This document shows, one piece after another, positions 5,855 to 6,341 of a stretch of 6,341 nt of DNA; the first letter of the stretch is position 1; every line of letters starts with the position of its first letter. Origin of the DNA: Prevotella sp. UBA1705 (GTDB lineage: Bacteria; Bacteroidota; Bacteroidia; Bacteroidales; Bacteroidaceae). Under the pieces are notes generated by a model. That model was not told the origin of the DNA, made no database searches, and saw only the letters and a program-made list of their open reading frames with translations. Location: positions 375 through 6,715 of the forward strand of contig DCJH01000004.1 of NCBI GenBank assembly GCA_002317385.1, read 5' to 3'. Position numbers and translations under genes: made by a program.

Positions 5855-6002
5855 TTGTTGTTTATGCTTCTCGCTGAGGTTTTGTGCGCCATGGTAACTG
5901 CTTGATAATCAATAATTATATACGGGACTATCGAGAAGGCCTTAATCTCTGCTGGTTTCTATCAGCACAGTCTTTCCACTTCCGCCGAATGGCCAATGCT
6001 CA
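5855..6002. other. Spacer between the terminator and the REP-like element
   Basis: I see no gene, RNA gene or promoter here. An AT-rich core (about 5903-5924) is flanked by mixed sequence. A 5-bp inverted repeat within about 5960-5978 is too short to interpret. Confidence 0.4.
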
Positions 6003-6027
6003 GTAGGGACATGCCCCGTGCATGTCC
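6003..6027 (+). repeat. REP-like palindrome with leading GTAG
   Basis: GTAG (6003-6006) is followed directly by an 8-bp perfect stem, GGACATGC (6007-6014) with GCATGTCC (6020-6027), around a 5-base loop CCCGT. A GTAG-type tetranucleotide just 5' of a short GC-rich hairpin is the published layout of REP sequences mobilised by RAYT transposases. No RAYT gene is in the window. One copy here and half of an inverted copy at the window end support the call. Confidence 0.6.
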
Positions 6028-6086
6028 GCACCGCCGCATGGCAAGACACACCAATTCTTTTTGACATAACTACAGAATCTCTATCC

Positions 6087-6155
6087 TATTTTTAAGACAT
6101 AAGGACAAAAATCTTATCATAAGGACATATTATTTTTAAGACATAAAGACAAAAA
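6087..6155 (+). repeat. AT-rich direct repeats with an ATAAGGACA core
   Basis: A 25-bp unit starting TATTTTTAAGACATAA at 6087-6111 is repeated at 6131-6155 with a single mismatch (G at 6103 becomes A at 6147), 44 bp apart. A shorter copy of the core, CATAAGGACA, lies between them at 6118-6127. The core ATAAGGACA or ATAAAGACA therefore occurs at 6099, 6119 and 6143. A further partial unit, AAGACATATG, runs into the ATG of the mini-ORF at 6162. The repeats may be binding sites or slippage-prone DNA. Confidence 0.75.
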
Positions 6156-6161
6156 AGACAT

Positions 6162-6203
6162 ATGAAGAAAACCTCCATCAGGGTAATCTGTCTGGCATTA
6201 TGA
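6162..6203 (+). pseudogene. 13-codon ORF resembling the start of a signal peptide
   Basis: ATG at 6162 opens MKKTSIRVICLAL and stops at TGA 6201-6203. The two lysines followed by a hydrophobic run look like the beginning of a bacterial signal peptide that is cut off before its cleavage site. The A-rich leader in front (AAAAAAGACAT) resembles Bacteroidota translation starts. It is either the captured or broken 5' end of a gene for a secreted protein, or a short leader peptide ahead of the hairpin at 6202-6218. I see no convincing continuation in another frame. It may also be chance. Confidence 0.3.
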
Positions 6204-6218
6204 AACGCGGAGCGTTTC
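6202..6218 (+). other. Tight hairpin overlapping the mini-ORF stop
   Basis: GAAACGC (6202-6208) and GCGTTTC (6212-6218) form a perfect 7-bp stem with a 3-base loop GGA. The left arm begins inside the mini-ORF stop codon. No U-tract follows on the plus strand, so this is not a standard terminator. It could be an RNA structure or a structural part of the element. Confidence 0.5.
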
Positions 6219-6341
6219 TTATGTCATGGGATGAGAAGCTGGAAAATGTGTCATTCTGAAAAGTTCTATGTCATGATGTTATCATTAAAAATAAGAAATG
6301 CCGACTATGGCGCGATGCCCTTCGGCGGTGCGGACATGCAC

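Larger units (their letters stand above)
6018..6341. mobile_element. Candidate MITE-like element or inverted REP pair with 19-bp perfect arms
   Basis: The 19 bp at 6018-6036 (GTGCATGTCCGCACCGCCG) recur exactly, inverted, at 6323-6341 (CGGCGGTGCGGACATGCAC), the last base of the window. A perfect 19-bp match is far beyond chance in this length. The left arm overlaps the REP-like palindrome, so the right arm is probably the inner part of a second, inverted REP cut by the window edge. The 286 bp between the arms carry no gene of normal size. They hold A/T-rich direct repeats, a 13-codon ORF and a hairpin. With no transposase inside, the element would have to be moved in trans. The true outer right limit is not visible. 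Confidence 0.6.

Noticed and set aside
6087..6155. CRISPR array
   Set aside because: There are only two full units and one partial, with short irregular spacers and AT-rich slippage-like sequence; no cas genes are present.
1..6341. tRNA, rRNA, riboswitch or known structured RNA
   Set aside because: No cloverleaf, conserved rRNA core or recognisable riboswitch motif was seen on either strand by eye; a covariance-model search was not possible.

Overview
The window reads as a chromosomal segment from the Bacteroidota, most likely a Prevotella/Segatella-type member of the Bacteroidales. The evidence is threefold. Promoters match the Bacteroidota -7 box TAnnTTTG, in one case with TTTG 19 bp upstream. 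All but one of the genes lack a clear Shine-Dalgarno sequence. The proteins (a Bacteroidota-style secreted Tyr/Arg-rich protein, DUF2975 plus a small HTH protein, a CPBP protease and a PepO-like M13 peptidase) fit this group. The genus is inferred, not proven.

Left part (1-1890). Two minus-strand genes stand in tandem, each with its own promoter and its own strong hairpin terminator, so they look like independent single-gene transcripts. The first (224-598) encodes a small, charged, helical cytoplasmic protein built on three tandem 20-residue repeats. The second (819-1421) encodes a small secreted basic protein. The 469-bp gap at 1422-1890 separates this pair from a divergent plus-strand group. 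It holds promoters in both directions and three sets of repeats that look like protein-binding sites.

Centre (1891-5797). Four plus-strand genes follow: a DUF2975 four-helix membrane protein, a 69-residue Cro/CI-type HTH regulator, a CPBP (Abi/Rce1-type) intramembrane glutamic protease with all three motifs intact, and a complete exported M13 zinc endopeptidase (PepO-like). The first two form a well-known pair and the third is closely spaced. The M13 gene lies 89 bp further on with no visible terminator between, so read-through is possible. A textbook hairpin ends the group at 5823-5854. A plausible reading is a membrane-linked regulatory operon followed by a peptide-degrading enzyme; the functional link is inference.

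Right part (5855-6341). There is no gene of normal size. A REP-like palindrome preceded by GTAG (6003-6027) begins a structure whose 19-bp arm (6018-6036) is repeated perfectly, inverted, at the very end of the window (6323-6341). The roughly 290 bp between the arms hold AT-rich GACATAAGGACA-type direct repeats, a 13-codon ORF that looks like the start of a signal peptide, and a tight hairpin. This is the least explained part of the window and looks like a small non-autonomous mobile element or REP pair with captured sequence.
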